Part shown: one piece after another, positions 22,434 through 32,051 of the stretch
How positions within the stretch are numbered: position 1 is the stretch's first letter
Layout of the letters: each line of letters begins with the position of its first letter
Source: Choanephora cucurbitarum
Taxonomy: Eukaryota > Mucoromycota > Mucoromycetes > Mucorales > Choanephoraceae
Direction: 5' to 3'
Assembly (NCBI GenBank): GCA_025331435.1
Contig: JAIWNI010000008.1
Coordinates: 248,001-312,000, forward strand
Length of the DNA stretch: 64,000 nt
Translations under genes and position numbers: made by a program
The notes under the pieces: generated by a model
Databases searched by the model: none
Told to the model about the DNA's origin: nothing
Seen by the model: only the letters and a program-made list of their open reading frames with translations

Positions 22434-24289
22434 TCAAATGCCCATCCAAACACGTCTGCCACGAGATTCACGCCAGTTGCTTTTTTTTTGTAAGATAGCC
22501 ATGCTCTCTTCACAAGCAATGGACAAGAGTTTGGCATTCAATGATTGAGGAACCGCGCTCACTAGTCGCACAGGTTGCCGAGAAGCAGTTCCTTTCGGAG
22601 GTGTGTACCAGGTGTCCCGTTGCGGAGAGCTATCCTGCGTTGCTGATGTCATTTGTGCCTTGGGTCGATTCAGTGATTTTAATTGCTTGTTGCTGATGAA
22701 GTGTTCCATGACAAAGTTGACTGATTTGAGGACTTCACGGTGAAATGTGAGGAGATCTACCATTGTTTTTTCAAACTTGATCAATTCAGCGGTGGATCGT
22801 GGTAACATGATATCAAAACGTGGTAGAGACCTTGATCTGATAGATGTAAGGAGAAAATCAGACAAGATGGTCCCATAATTTGCACACCCCATGCTGTGCA
22901 GGGGCGCGATTCATAGTGTACCAAAGACATCATTCCATCAAGATCGTCCTTAACTTCCCGATTGAGCTTTCCCTCGTCTGCAATAATTTTGTCGTCATTT
23001 GCACTGTTACAACAAGCTTCAACTGAACATACATCAAATTCTAAACCACCTTGGTGAACGACAAATCGCAAATCGATTTTGAAACCTGTCACATTTGATG
23101 CACCTGGGTAAAGTTGTTGCTTACAAGCAGTGGAGAATGGGAATGTAGTTTCGCCAGTTTTGATCTGTATGTTGGTGCCAGCATGGAACAGCTTTCTAAA
23201 CAGGGGGAGCCAAATGTACGCGACGTAGTCAGTTTCAGAGATCATAGTAGTGGGCTTGACTTGGAGTAAATCAGATTCCTGATCCAGTAGATTCAGTACA
23301 TGTTCGAAAATTTGGAGAGAAGGCATAAGGCTGGTAGAATGGTGCTTGCCATAGATTTTGTACAGATAAAGTAGTCCCATTTTGATGTTAGAGGTCTGCT
23401 TTAACGTGGCATCGATGACTTTCAAGGTTGTGCTGAGGGTAGGATTCAGTGGGGAAGTATCTGGGATGCGATGTTTGTTTTGGAATAGTTGGTTGATTTG
23501 TTGCCATTCTGCGGATGTAAAAAGCTTTCGCTGAGAAGTGTACGATTGATCAACCAGATCCAAGATCGACGATAGGCCATTGGACATAATCTTTCGCTGT
23601 CGCGAAGATAGGGGGTTTCCATGCTTATATTGGTCATGTAAGTTGGTTGCCTCCCGTTTGATAATTGTGGCAATGGATAGCTTAGTAGTGTCGCAGACAA
23701 TACCATCCGTTTCAACTACTTCTGAGAAGGGGGGTGATGACATTGCATTGGTTTCAAGAATAGGGACGGGTGAATGCAATAGTCCTGATTTTGTGGGCGA
23801 GAACAGCGATGGTGGCGTGTCATTAAGCTTCGGAGCAGATGATAAGCGTCCTGAGGGTGTTGATGGTGATGTATCTGTGGCATGCTTTGGTGAGTTTTCT
23901 GTTTCAGTTAACGGATTGGATGTGGATGGCAATGAATCACTAGATGATTCTTCTTCAGATAAAGATGGAACTTTCAAGTGTGAAGTTGATGATGATAAGT
24001 TTATAAGTCGTTTTTTGGACGAAGTCGAAGCTGGCGATGATTCCTGCAGTCGTTTGGTGCTTATTGACGATTGCTCAAGTTGTTTAGAATGCTGTGACAT
24101 CAGTGAGCTTTCGATACTAATGATGCTAGTTTCCAATTTTGTTTGCGACCTCTGTCGATCGACAATATCTTGTTGCAAAGCAATGGCATGATTGTCCCAA
24201 AAGTAATTGTTGATGACGTCCTTTTTCGCGTTGCTTAGCTGTTTCTTGACTCGTGACACTTCTCTCATTATCTTGGTATTGATAAACAA
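22434..24289 (-). pseudogene. Frameshifted member of an unnamed, probably lineage-expanded fungal family
   Basis: Two overlapping minus-strand frames form one protein. Frame 1 (24289 down to about 22820) has a basic N-terminus, a Ser/Pro-rich middle and a compact C-terminal region with GFKIDLRFVVHQGGLEFDVC, EGKLNREVKDDLDGMM and PCTAWGVQIMG. Frame 2 (from about 22820 to 22434) continues with FDIMLPRSTAELIKFEKT. The switch falls at a T4 run on the coding strand (near 22818): one extra T would give an uninterrupted HVFDIM. I recognise the layout (glutamate after a hydrophobic strand, a KLxREVKD helix, then GxQIxG and a final LPRS block) as resembling repeated uncharacterised genes in mucoralean genomes, but I cannot name a function. 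It may be a real pseudogene or a single-base assembly error. Confidence 0.5.
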
Positions 24290-24654
24290 GTAGAGGGTAA
24301 CTCAGCTAACCAATGCTTGGCTTTGCAATGGCAACAAATTCTATTCATCCTTCCTAACTCCAATGGCTTCATGCGATGAAGTTGAGAAATGTAGGCTGCT
24401 GGTAGTTGCTTCTTTCGTCCCCTTCTTCGACCATCATCAGCTTCGTTTTCTAATCTAGTGGTGGATTTCATTCTGCCGATATTGCGAGTACGTTCCTAAA
24501 TATCAATAATAAAGCATTTAGTCGATCTTGACGTTGTATAGAGATATATGAGATTATCCAAACTTACTCTACAATCATCACAGGTCTTGTATCTGGAATT
24601 TGAGAATGTCTTTTGTTGAACGCAGCAAGAGCAAAATCTAACTTCAGCGGGCAT
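24268..24654 (-). pseudogene. Orphan Helitron-type N-terminal zinc-finger exons
   Basis: Exon 1 (24654 to about 24568) starts MPAEVRFCSCCVQQKTF and has two CxxC pairs (CSCC, CDDC). A GTAAGT donor leads to exon 2 (from about 24495) with ERTRNIGRMKSTTRLE and then LGRMNRICCHCKAKHWLAE. The pattern C-x2-C-x-A-x-H/K-W-x-x-E just after an LGxM segment is the zinc-finger that precedes the Rep domain in eukaryotic Helitron proteins. No Rep or PIF1 helicase follows; the frame stops at 24268 and the next frame belongs to the unnamed family. It is likely a truncated Helitron start or a chimeric gene that borrowed it. The exact link between the two minus-strand units is unresolved. Confidence 0.45.
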
Positions 24655-24783
24655 GATAACGATCTAATATGTAAACTTGTAACGAAGTAAAGAAGAAAAA
24701 GCAAAAGAAGAAGGAATAAGAAAGTAGACTATTTAATTTTTTTCCATTAGTTTCCGCAATTTTCGATTGATCAGAAGGCGAAG

Positions 24784-24793
24784 GTCACGTGAC
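24784..24793. promoter_or_regulatory. Perfect palindrome GTCACGTGAC (CACGTG E-box)
   Basis: A 10-bp perfect palindrome containing the bHLH site CACGTG, about 130 bases upstream of the minus-strand ATG at 24654 and 45 bases left of the Tc1 element. In fungi such sites bind Cbf1/Pho4/SREBP-type factors. The site is visible; the role is inferred. Confidence 0.35.
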
Positions 24794-24837
24794 TATAAAT
24801 TAATTTTTCTCAAATTTCAGTAATATATGTTTTGATA

Positions 24838-26170
24838 CAGTCACCCAAAGAAAGTTTTGTGGGATTTCAAAATCCGAAAACTATTGATGAAGGTTCCTCC
24901 TTCGAACATTACTATACAAACTCTTTTTATTTCTAATAAACTGCAAATAAAAACAATTAGAATGTCTCGCTTGACTCCTGAAACAAGAATTAAGATTGTT
25001 GAACGCAAAAATTTAGGCCATTCCTACGCCCAAATAGCTCGCGATCTCCAACTTTCACCTGAAACTGTAAGACGAACTTGCCACAACTTCGAATCTCGAG
25101 GTACCGTTCACTCTTTGAAAGCCTCTGGACGTCCAAAAGCGATCAACGATAGAGTTAAGGTTATCTTGAAGAGAGCTGTGAAGCAAGACCGGACTAGAAC
25201 ACTTATGCAACTCCAACAGGAGTTACCTACCAAAGTTTCCACCCTCACCATCTCCAAGGCACTTCATGAGATGAACCTCAGAAGTAGGGTAGCCACAAAA
25301 AAACCTTTTATAAGTGATGTGAACAGAGCAAAGAGGCTCAACTTTGCAAAACAGCATAAGGATTGGACAGTTGACCAGTGGAAGCAGGTCATTTTCTCTG
25401 ATGAGTCTTCATTTGAGGTTGGTAAAGATCCGAAGAAGGTAAAAGTATGGAGAGAACCCGGGGAGAGATACAAACCAGAATGCGTGCAACCATCGTTTAG
25501 TAGTGGTAGGACTACCTACATGGTATGGGGTGCTATTTGTGGTGATAGGAAGTCGCGTTTGGTGATTTTCCCCATACATAAGGTGAAATCTGCAGAGATG
25601 ATCCAGTATGTCTATCAACCGGTGTTGCTGGACTTTTATCGAAGTGTTCCCGGCGCTGTTTTGATGGAAGACAATGCACGACCACACACATCAAAAGAGT
25701 CCAGTAGTTGGAAAATATCCAATGGTATTGAGAAGTTATGCTGGCCTCCTCAATCACCAGATCTCAATCCTATTGAGAATATATGGATGAGAATGAAAGG
25801 ATTCTTCCATGAAGAATGGATCAACTTTCGTGGAAGAAAAAACCATGAAGATATGCTCCACGATGCTTGGAACAAAGTATCTATAGATGAAATCAATCGG
25901 CTCATTGAAAGCATGCCCAGGCGCATGCAAGAAGTGATTAATGCTAAAGGGGGCCCTACAAAATATTAGTGCTCTAATAAAAACATTTTAATATATTGAA
26001 TACATTTCTTTTGTTTCCAAAGCAAAACTGAAGTTTACATTCAAGGATATTTATTCTTAAATTGTGAGTTGCTTAATGACTAAACGAAAGTTTTAAGGCT
26101 AACATAGTCATGATCGTTGAGAAGACCATGTCGGGTTTTGAAATCCCACAAAACTTTCTTTGGGTGACTG
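24838..26170 (+). mobile_element. Tc1-type DNA transposon, apparently complete
   Basis: A 1,333-bp element bounded by TA at 24836-24837 and 26171-26172. The left end CAGTCACCCAAAGAAAGTTT and the reverse complement of the right end are the same, and the match continues through TTGTGGGATTTCAAAA with one mismatch soon after, so the TIRs are at least 36 bp. It contains one uninterrupted transposase gene. The near-identity of the ends and the intact frame suggest recent insertion. It lies inside an older minus-strand coding fragment. Confidence 0.9.
24962..25969 (+). CDS. Tc1-family transposase (DD34E)
   Basis: A 335-residue intronless transposase starting MSRLTPETRIKIVERKN. The N-terminal half holds two helix-turn-helix motifs (SYAQIARDLQLSPETVRR and TLTISKALHEMNLRSRVA) that bind the TIRs. 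The catalytic triad is complete: Asp in VIFSDESSFEV, Asp in LMEDNARPHTS and Glu in SPDLNPIENIW, with 34 residues between the second Asp and the Glu, as in Tc1 elements. The frame is open upstream of this ATG into the TIR, but that part is non-conserved leader. No stop or frameshift is seen, so the enzyme may be functional and could act on the deleted copy at 47.8 kb. Confidence 0.92.
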   Translation: MSRLTPETRIKIVERKNLGHSYAQIARDLQLSPETVRRTCHNFESRGTVHSLKASGRPKAINDRVKVILKRAVKQDRTRTLMQLQQELPTKVSTLTISKALHEMNLRSRVATKKPFISDVNRAKRLNFAKQHKDWTVDQWKQVIFSDESSFEVGKDPKKVKVWREPGERYKPECVQPSFSSGRTTYMVWGAICGDRKSRLVIFPIHKVKSAEMIQYVYQPVLLDFYRSVPGAVLMEDNARPHTSKESSSWKISNGIEKLCWPPQSPDLNPIENIWMRMKGFFHEEWINFRGRKNHEDMLHDAWNKVSIDEINRLIESMPRRMQEVINAKGGPTKY

Positions 26171-26171
26171 T

Positions 26172-26331
26172 ACATATTGATTGATAAATGCATTGGCAAG
26201 TCTATCAAGGTCTTCGCCCATGTATATATGGCATGAACGCTTGCTGGTAAACTGCCTGCGAGAAAGGCTTTCGTCATAGGATGTGATGTTCCAGTCGGTG
26301 CATGCATTCGATTTCCAATATTCTACGAGGG
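26172..26331 (-). pseudogene. Coding fragment interrupted by the Tc1 insertion
   Basis: After an intron-like acceptor (CTCGTAG, about 26332 on the minus strand) an open frame reads EYWKSNACTDWNITSYDE and later EDLDRLANAFINQYV up to the Tc1 edge. If the element and one TA are removed, the frame continues on the other side (minus strand below 24838) for about a dozen codons to a TAA at about 24803. A possible upstream part near 26500 (MSKRNKTNKNSE) does not join cleanly. It is probably a relic of an accessory gene that was the Tc1 target. Coding status is inferred from composition only. Confidence 0.3.
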
Positions 26332-26677
26332 AAAAAGAACAGGAGGTTATTTGTTTGATGTTTTTTTTAACTTTTGGTTTTATGAAGTGAGTAAAATACC
26401 ATAATTAACAAGGCTGTCCTTCAAATGGAGTCACATAATCCCATGGTCATCGTTTTCGCTGTTCTTGTTGGTTTTGTTGCGCTTGGACATGATCCCGTTT
26501 TTAAACTGCAAACAAAGCGAAAGTAGCTTTCGCGATTTTTTTTACAGGAAGAGCTCTTAATTTTGATTGGTAAATGGCTTAGTGGGCGTCATCGTTCTTT
26601 TTTTAGCCAACAAACAAGAAAAAAAATTTTTTTTCTCATCTTAGCCTCACAACATCCTTGACGACATCTTTAACGCG

Positions 26678-26980
26678 CTACTGTTTATCTGATGCTTGAT
26701 CAGTTTTACAGTAAACACCTGCCCCATAGCGGAGAAATTTCGAGGGCCTTTTGTACGCATTTGCAACGCCTTTGGAGTGGAAGCCTACAGATAAGTCTTG
26801 GACAAGTTGGAAAGTGATGTCCGTTTGGTTCCAGTTTATGCTCCTGTCCAACTGATGCTTCATCAGTTTTACAGGAAACACCTGCCCATAGCGGAGAAAT
26901 TTCGAGGGTCTTTTGTACGTATGTCCAACACCTTTGGAGTGGAAGTAAACTGATGAACCAACATGGACATTTTGGGGCAT
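26678..26980 (-). repeat. 163-bp tandem duplication within a small degenerate ORF
   Basis: Two direct copies of about 97 bp lie at 26691-26788 and 26854-26950, 163 bp apart. On the minus strand each encodes FHSKGV followed by YKRPSKFLRYG. Copy 2 continues QVFPVKLMKHQ; copy 1 has one extra G in a G run, which shifts its frame to AGVYCKTDQ. The minus-strand frame (100 codons, starting MPQNVHVGSSVYFHSK) spans both copies. I do not recognise the family. The repeated protein module suggests a once-coding sequence now decaying. Confidence 0.4.
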
Positions 26981-27457
26981 TTCTTGCTACCACGTAAGGC
27001 ACAAATATCAAAGTGTGATAATGGTTGCTTATTTACTCTTTTTTTTTTTATTTCTGATTGAGAAACTAATTGGGAACGAGGGTCATTGTAAAAGAAAAAA
27101 AAAAGGAAAGTTTGCAACTCTGTCTCTCGGAATTGTCCCTCCTTTCCTGTTTCTCAATGATTTATTTTGTAAGCGAAAGCAATGTCAAAGACTATGATCA
27201 TGACCAATAGCAACAAATCGTAGTCAAGTACTAGCAGAATTGCTTTAGGTGTGATACTTGAAGCAATCATATCAACACGTTGAACGCAAACTACAAATAC
27301 TTGGAACTGGCCAAATTACTGCTGTGAACCTCTTATGTGTCGCCGTTGTGATATATTTTTAACTAAACTTCCGGACTTCCTTTGAATTTTATCATTGTTT
27401 TCCCTTATATCAAGCACTCCCTCTAAGACATTACATTTAACATAAACGAATTTCGTA
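26981..27457. other. Non-coding spacer in the transposon island
   Basis: AT-rich sequence between the tandem-repeat ORF and the IS630-like transposase. No supported gene. The 3' end of the IS630-like element should lie here, but I could not recognise its inverted repeat because the other end is also undetermined. Confidence 0.4.
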
Positions 27458-28453
27458 TTAAATTGGCGTTTTATTCAAGCATTCATCAAACTTTTCAACA
27501 GAATATTTGCAAAATCCTAGAAGATCTCCAATAAGAATCTGATTGCAAGCCATTTGAATCCTGGTTGTCAGGGTCTCTTCTTCCAAAAGCTGTTCTCTCT
27601 TGAGTTTGCTTTTGCAAACAGACCAAAATTGCTCAATTGGATTCAGTTCTGGTGAATAAGGCGGGAGGTATACACACCGATATCCACGGTTTTCTATATA
27701 CTTGCGGATGTCCTCGTGTTGGTGGATAGGCGCATTATCCATTACAATATAATTGTCGTTGAACATTTCGTGCCTGTCTAATACATCCATTGTGCTCGAT
27801 AGGAAGTTAAAGTAGTGGCCCGTGGCAGTTCCACGTTTACTGGTAGTCTTGTCGACGGCTCTGCTGCCTGTCGTCTTGCGCTTTTTGGATGGAGTCATTG
27901 CCTTTGGACGTCGCACCGATACGCTCACAACACCAAATGGGGAGATTGCACCGAGAATGGTTGTTGTTATCGCTCTGGTTTTTGGTACCTTGACAATTGC
28001 ACGAGAGCCTTTTTTAGACCAAGCATACGAACGCTTCCTGTTGATGTGGAACGCTGCTTCATCTACGAACACACAATTGCTCAGATAGTCCATGTCGGTT
28101 TGCAGCCACTTTGTCACCCAAGCATGTCGATCTTCGATTTTTTCCGGACTGTTTCGTTCGACTGATTGAAAATGAGCTCGCTTCAGGCTAATCTTGCATT
28201 TTTTGGTCATGAAATCGTGTAATGCACTTTTCTTGATGTCGAGGTTTGCAAACTGATCCGTTGAGCTTGCCATGATCTCGTCCAGCACAAGTGATGGCTT
28301 TTCATCGATCAAATCAACCAGGAATTTTTGGTGTTCTTCGACTAGCTTTGGTGGCCGTCCTGGTGGTCTACCGCCACCCACATTTCTCACGATCTGATCT
28401 GTTGGTTCTTTTTGATCTTTCTGAACCCAATACTGCGCTGTTCGTGGTTTGAC
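27458..28453 (-). pseudogene. IS630-like (DD34E) transposase gene, split by the MULE
   Basis: A minus-strand frame of about 330 codons runs from the MULE edge to 27458. It includes a Gly/Pro-rich linker (GGGRPPGRPPKL) and a DDE domain with Asp in VFVDEAAFHI, Asp in IVMDNAPIHQ and Glu in SPELNPIEQFW, 34 residues apart. The frame has no stop and extends upstream to KPRTAQYWVQ, part of a helix-turn-helix, with no start codon before the MULE inverted repeat. The missing upstream exon is found beyond the MULE at 32889-32940 (minus strand ANDFLRARKN). Joining the two sides with a single GTC gives a continuous frame. The gene is disrupted but otherwise looks intact. Confidence 0.8.
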
Positions 28454-28595
28454 GGGTTGGCTATATTCACCTCACAAGAATTTCCTTTTTGGGAGTTTAC
28501 ACCTCACTTTTTATTTTCGCCCAATCATTTATCTTTATTTTGTAAATTTTGGTACACCCCATATTTTCCTCCCCTCACTTTTTCTACACACCTCA
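28454..28595 (+). repeat. MULE left terminal inverted repeat (142 bp)
   Basis: Matches the reverse complement of 32747-32888 at every position I compared. It contains four CCTCAC motifs (28470, 28502, 28573 and, crossing the inner end, 28591), several followed by T runs; these are candidate transposase-binding repeats. The GC-poor interior may hold the promoter for the element's gene. Confidence 0.85.
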
Positions 28596-28730
28596 CTTTT
28601 TTTCATTATAAAACATCGTATTTCCATTTTAGTTAAAAAGCATAATTTGGTATGTTTCTGTTAAATATCTATAGTCAAAATTGTTATTTTCTGACCTACT
28701 GTCAAATTAAACTAAAGAATAATACACAAC

Positions 28731-30890
28731 ATGAGTTTTGCTACCTTCACTCCTGCTATAGGGCTAAAGTTCGACACTCTCGAAAAATTCGTTAGTGTAT
28801 GTCAAGACTATGCCAAGTCTAAGGGATTTGTCGTTTCTGTTGCAAATTCCATGACAAGCACAGCAACAAAGAGGCGCCGTTACTGTGAACTTAGATGTGT
28901 TCGTTCTGGTAAATACAAGACAACAAGCGATTTCCCAGCTAAAAGACAGAAGATGAGCATTAAATGCGACTGCAAGTACCGTATTCGAGTCAAAGAAACC
29001 GAAAACGATTGGGTTATCACTCATTTTGATGACTGTCATAATCATGGAGCTCTTGAAATTAATGAAATCCAGACCTTCTCAAGAGCTAGACAGTTAGACA
29101 AAAAGCAAATGCAAACTTTTCTTGACCTAGCATTTACTGATGCAAGCAGTGCTTCAATTTCCAGGATGGTATCTGATCCAGAGAACAACAAGATTGTCTT
29201 GAAAAAAGATATACAAAACTTGAGAGCTCAAGTAAAAAACTCTCTTGACGATGGTGAAAGTGGTGAATCCCTGAGACCTTTCTTAGCTCTCTTGGAAGAA
29301 AAGGATTACATAGTGTCCAAAAAAAAACCAACACCAAAGGAGAGCTGACACATTTGTTTTTTGCTCCTACTGCAGCTGTCGAAATGGTAACATTATGCTG
29401 CATGAAATTAACAGATTTGCAAAACTAATTTTTCTTAAAACTTTGTTATTATCTCTTCAGGTTGAAAGATGCTCAGAGGTTCTTATTGTTGACGCAACCT
29501 ACAAGAGTAATATGTATAAGTTCCCTCTGCTGAACGCTATAGGTATCAACAATACCTATGGAGATCATTACAATAAGAACACAGTAAACAATCGATCTCT
29601 AATGAATTTCCAGATTGGACTTGCTTGGTCTATTGATGAGACAACAGAGAGCTATTCTTGGTTTTTTGAACAGTTAAAAAACAAGGTGAAGATTATACTG
29701 AACTTTTTGAAACTTCCTCATTTACCTAAGACTATTGGCTTTCTAGATCTATTTGGAAAAGAATTGTGTCCCTGATGTTATCATGACAGATCGGGACAAA
29801 GCTGTCCGTGCCGCCGCCGCTGAAGTATTTCCTTCAAGCAAAAAGATGCTCTGTGCTTGGCATATCATTGATAAAAACTTGAAGGATAAATGCAAGAAAT
29901 CCTTCAATAACACAAGAAACTTTGAAGATTTTGTTGATCTTGTATGGGGATTGCAAAGCTGCAAGAACGAAGAGATGATTAGCGTACATGTAGCAGCAAT
30001 TCAAAAGCATTGTGTATTGCATTCTCACGAAGCCTCGAAGATCATGCAATACACAGAAAGTCTTATGAAAGAAAAAGAATGTTGGATAGCCTGTTTTGTA
30101 GACAGCTTTCCACATTTAAATACCTACACCACAGGCCGTGTAGAATCTCAGCATGCTGCTCTGAAAAAGGGGCTGTTCACTGCTGTCTCTTTTGAAAAGG
30201 CATTCAATGTCATGCATGATGCATTGTTGGGCCAAAGGGCACATCAGCAAAGAATGACTGCCAACAGCAAAATGCAGCTTCTCCCATTCATGACCAGAGA
30301 TAAACATTTTGATGAGGTTAAGTACAAGGTAAATATAGACTAGCCGAGCTACAACGATTTTAGATCCACGTCTTTACTAGATGCTAAACAGAGTAAAATA
30401 GATTACTTCAGCTGCAATTAACCTCTTGAAGACGCAAATTGTGCTTTATCATGAAGAAAAAGCAAATGGTAGGCAAAAGGTGTGCAGTGGAAGATTCAGA
30501 AGTATCTACAAGCTTCCTTGCCGACACGAATTTGATGTTGAAAGTCCCAACATGCCTATCAGCTTGCAGTTAGTTGATAGGCGTTGGTTCGTTTCTAGCG
30601 ATGTAGACAAGGAGGTGGAAGACATGTGTCCAGCCGTGACAGAAAGCCAACTAACTGACTCGGCAGGTATTAGCACTCAAGATGTGAATTCCTTAGTGAC
30701 CAGCGCCCTCTACAAATTGGAGCATGTTTTGAACACTTGTGATGACAAAAGCCGCAAGATGTATATTGTCAAGCAGATTGAAGAATGGTACAATGAGTCT
30801 GAGAAATCAAACTCTCAACCCATTCTCAAACCTAGTTCCCAATTAAAGAGCATAGGCACGTTTTCATTACTTATGTTAAGCTTGCATTGA
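28731..30890 (+). pseudogene. MULE transposase with FAR1-type DNA-binding and SWIM-like regions (frameshifted)
   Basis: Exon 1 (28731-29386) has a FAR1/WRKY-GCM1-like zinc region with paired cysteines (CELRCVRSG, CDCKYRIRV) and HNHG. It continues to LTHLFFAPTAAVEM only after a +1 shift at the A9 run 29319-29327. Exon 2 (29461-29685) has EVLIVDATYKSNMYKFPLLN and the QIGLAWSIDETTESYSWFF block. Exon 3 (29747-30328) has PDVIMTDRDKAVRAA and LCAWHIIDKN, the Asp and CxxH of MULE transposases. Exon 4 (from 30402) has VCSGRFRSIYKLPCRHEF, a SWIM-like C-x-n-CxH motif. Introns are GT-AG and short. If the A run held ten bases, exons 1-3 would be one frame. The C-terminal boundary near 30860 is uncertain. 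Confidence 0.75.
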
Positions 30891-31100
30891 CATAACTCTA
30901 GATGATAAAGTATTCGAGAAGACCACAAAGAGGGATCCTCTCAAATTTGAAAGAGATCAAATGAAACAGAAGCAAGTAGTAAAGAAGAACGTTGAAACCG
31001 CAAGAAAAATACACCAGGCAATCAAAGGTATTGTAAAGCTTCATGTAGATATTACTAATAGTAGATCTAACAATATTGCAATGCAGCTGGAATTACAAGT

Positions 31101-32051
31101 GCAGATGGGTCTCCATTGCCTTCACCAATTCGCCAATCGATTCCATTCAACATGATTGAAAATGTCGTTGGATGGAAATATGTAGTGCCAAATGGAAACT
31201 GTGGCTTTCGTGCTGTTGCTGCAGCTGTTGGACTTGGAGAAGAAGAATGGCAAAGTGTGAGAAAAACTCTGTTAACAACATTGAATTCAAACAGAGCGTT
31301 ATATTTGAAGTATGTTTGCTATCAATCTGTTGAATGGTTTGACTCGTTAAGTGTGAGCTTAGAATCTAATGATAGCCCTTGTGGCATTCAGCACTATATG
31401 CAAATGCCCTCAACAGGTAAACTTACATTGAACTTTATGATTTAAGCATATACATGACTATTTATTAGGCTATTTGACAAGCAATGCCTATCAAAGGTCA
31501 GTTGTTTTTTTTCAAAGGCAACAAGCGTAACATTCTTCCCTGATTGTATGCAAAACAGTAACTCTCCTGTAGTATTAGCTTTGCATCAGCCTGATAACGG
31601 GAGTTCATCTCTCAATCACTATTACCAGCTCGTACTTCAACCTGGAAGCCCTTGGCCTGAAACAATTTTCAACAACCACCAGTATTGTTCTGAAGCCAAC
31701 TTTGCTTCATGGCAATCACTTTACGAGCCGCAATTACCAAATAAAACTAATAAGTGTACCGAGTATGTTGGAATTGATACCCGTCTCGGTACCACTAACT
31801 CAACACAACCACTACAACCAACACAACCAACACAAAAAATTGCCATGTATGCAGGAATTGATACCCGTCATGGCAAGAAGCAACCAACATTCAAAATTCC
31901 AAAAAGAAAAGAATTTGAAAAAGTTACCTTACCTCCATGCAAGTACGATTCCGTAATCGAAGACTACACTGACATCAATCCTCAATGTGATTTCTGTGGA
32001 TCGGATTTCGAAGGTGAAGCTCTTCAATTGTTGATGCAACTTGAATATTAA
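31101..32051 (+). pseudogene. OTU-type cysteine protease region carried in the MULE (frameshifted)
   Basis: The first segment (31101 to about 31415) contains VVPNGNCGFRAVAAAVGLGE, the OTU catalytic-cysteine motif. The usual D-G-N-C reads N-G-N-C here. After an intron ending TTATTAG (about 31468) the frame reads YLTSNAYQRSVVFF and then must gain one base at the T8 run 31505-31512 to continue SKATSVTFFPDC. The second segment (31548-32051) has VVLALHQP and LNHYYQLVLQPG, consistent with the C-terminal OTU histidine. It then has a duplicated YxGIDTRxG motif and ends QCDFCGSDFEGEALQ. OTU enzymes remove ubiquitin-like modifiers. OTU regions fused to transposases have been seen in other elements, so this is part of the element rather than a host gene. 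Confidence 0.65.

Noticed and set aside
23580..24191. 203-codon plus-strand open frame
   Set aside because: Antisense to the family gene on the minus strand; its Asp/Ser/Val-rich composition mirrors the opposite-strand Ser-rich region.
26706..27117. Two further minus-strand frames over the tandem duplication
   Set aside because: They read the same repeats out of the conserved YKRPSKFLRYG frame.
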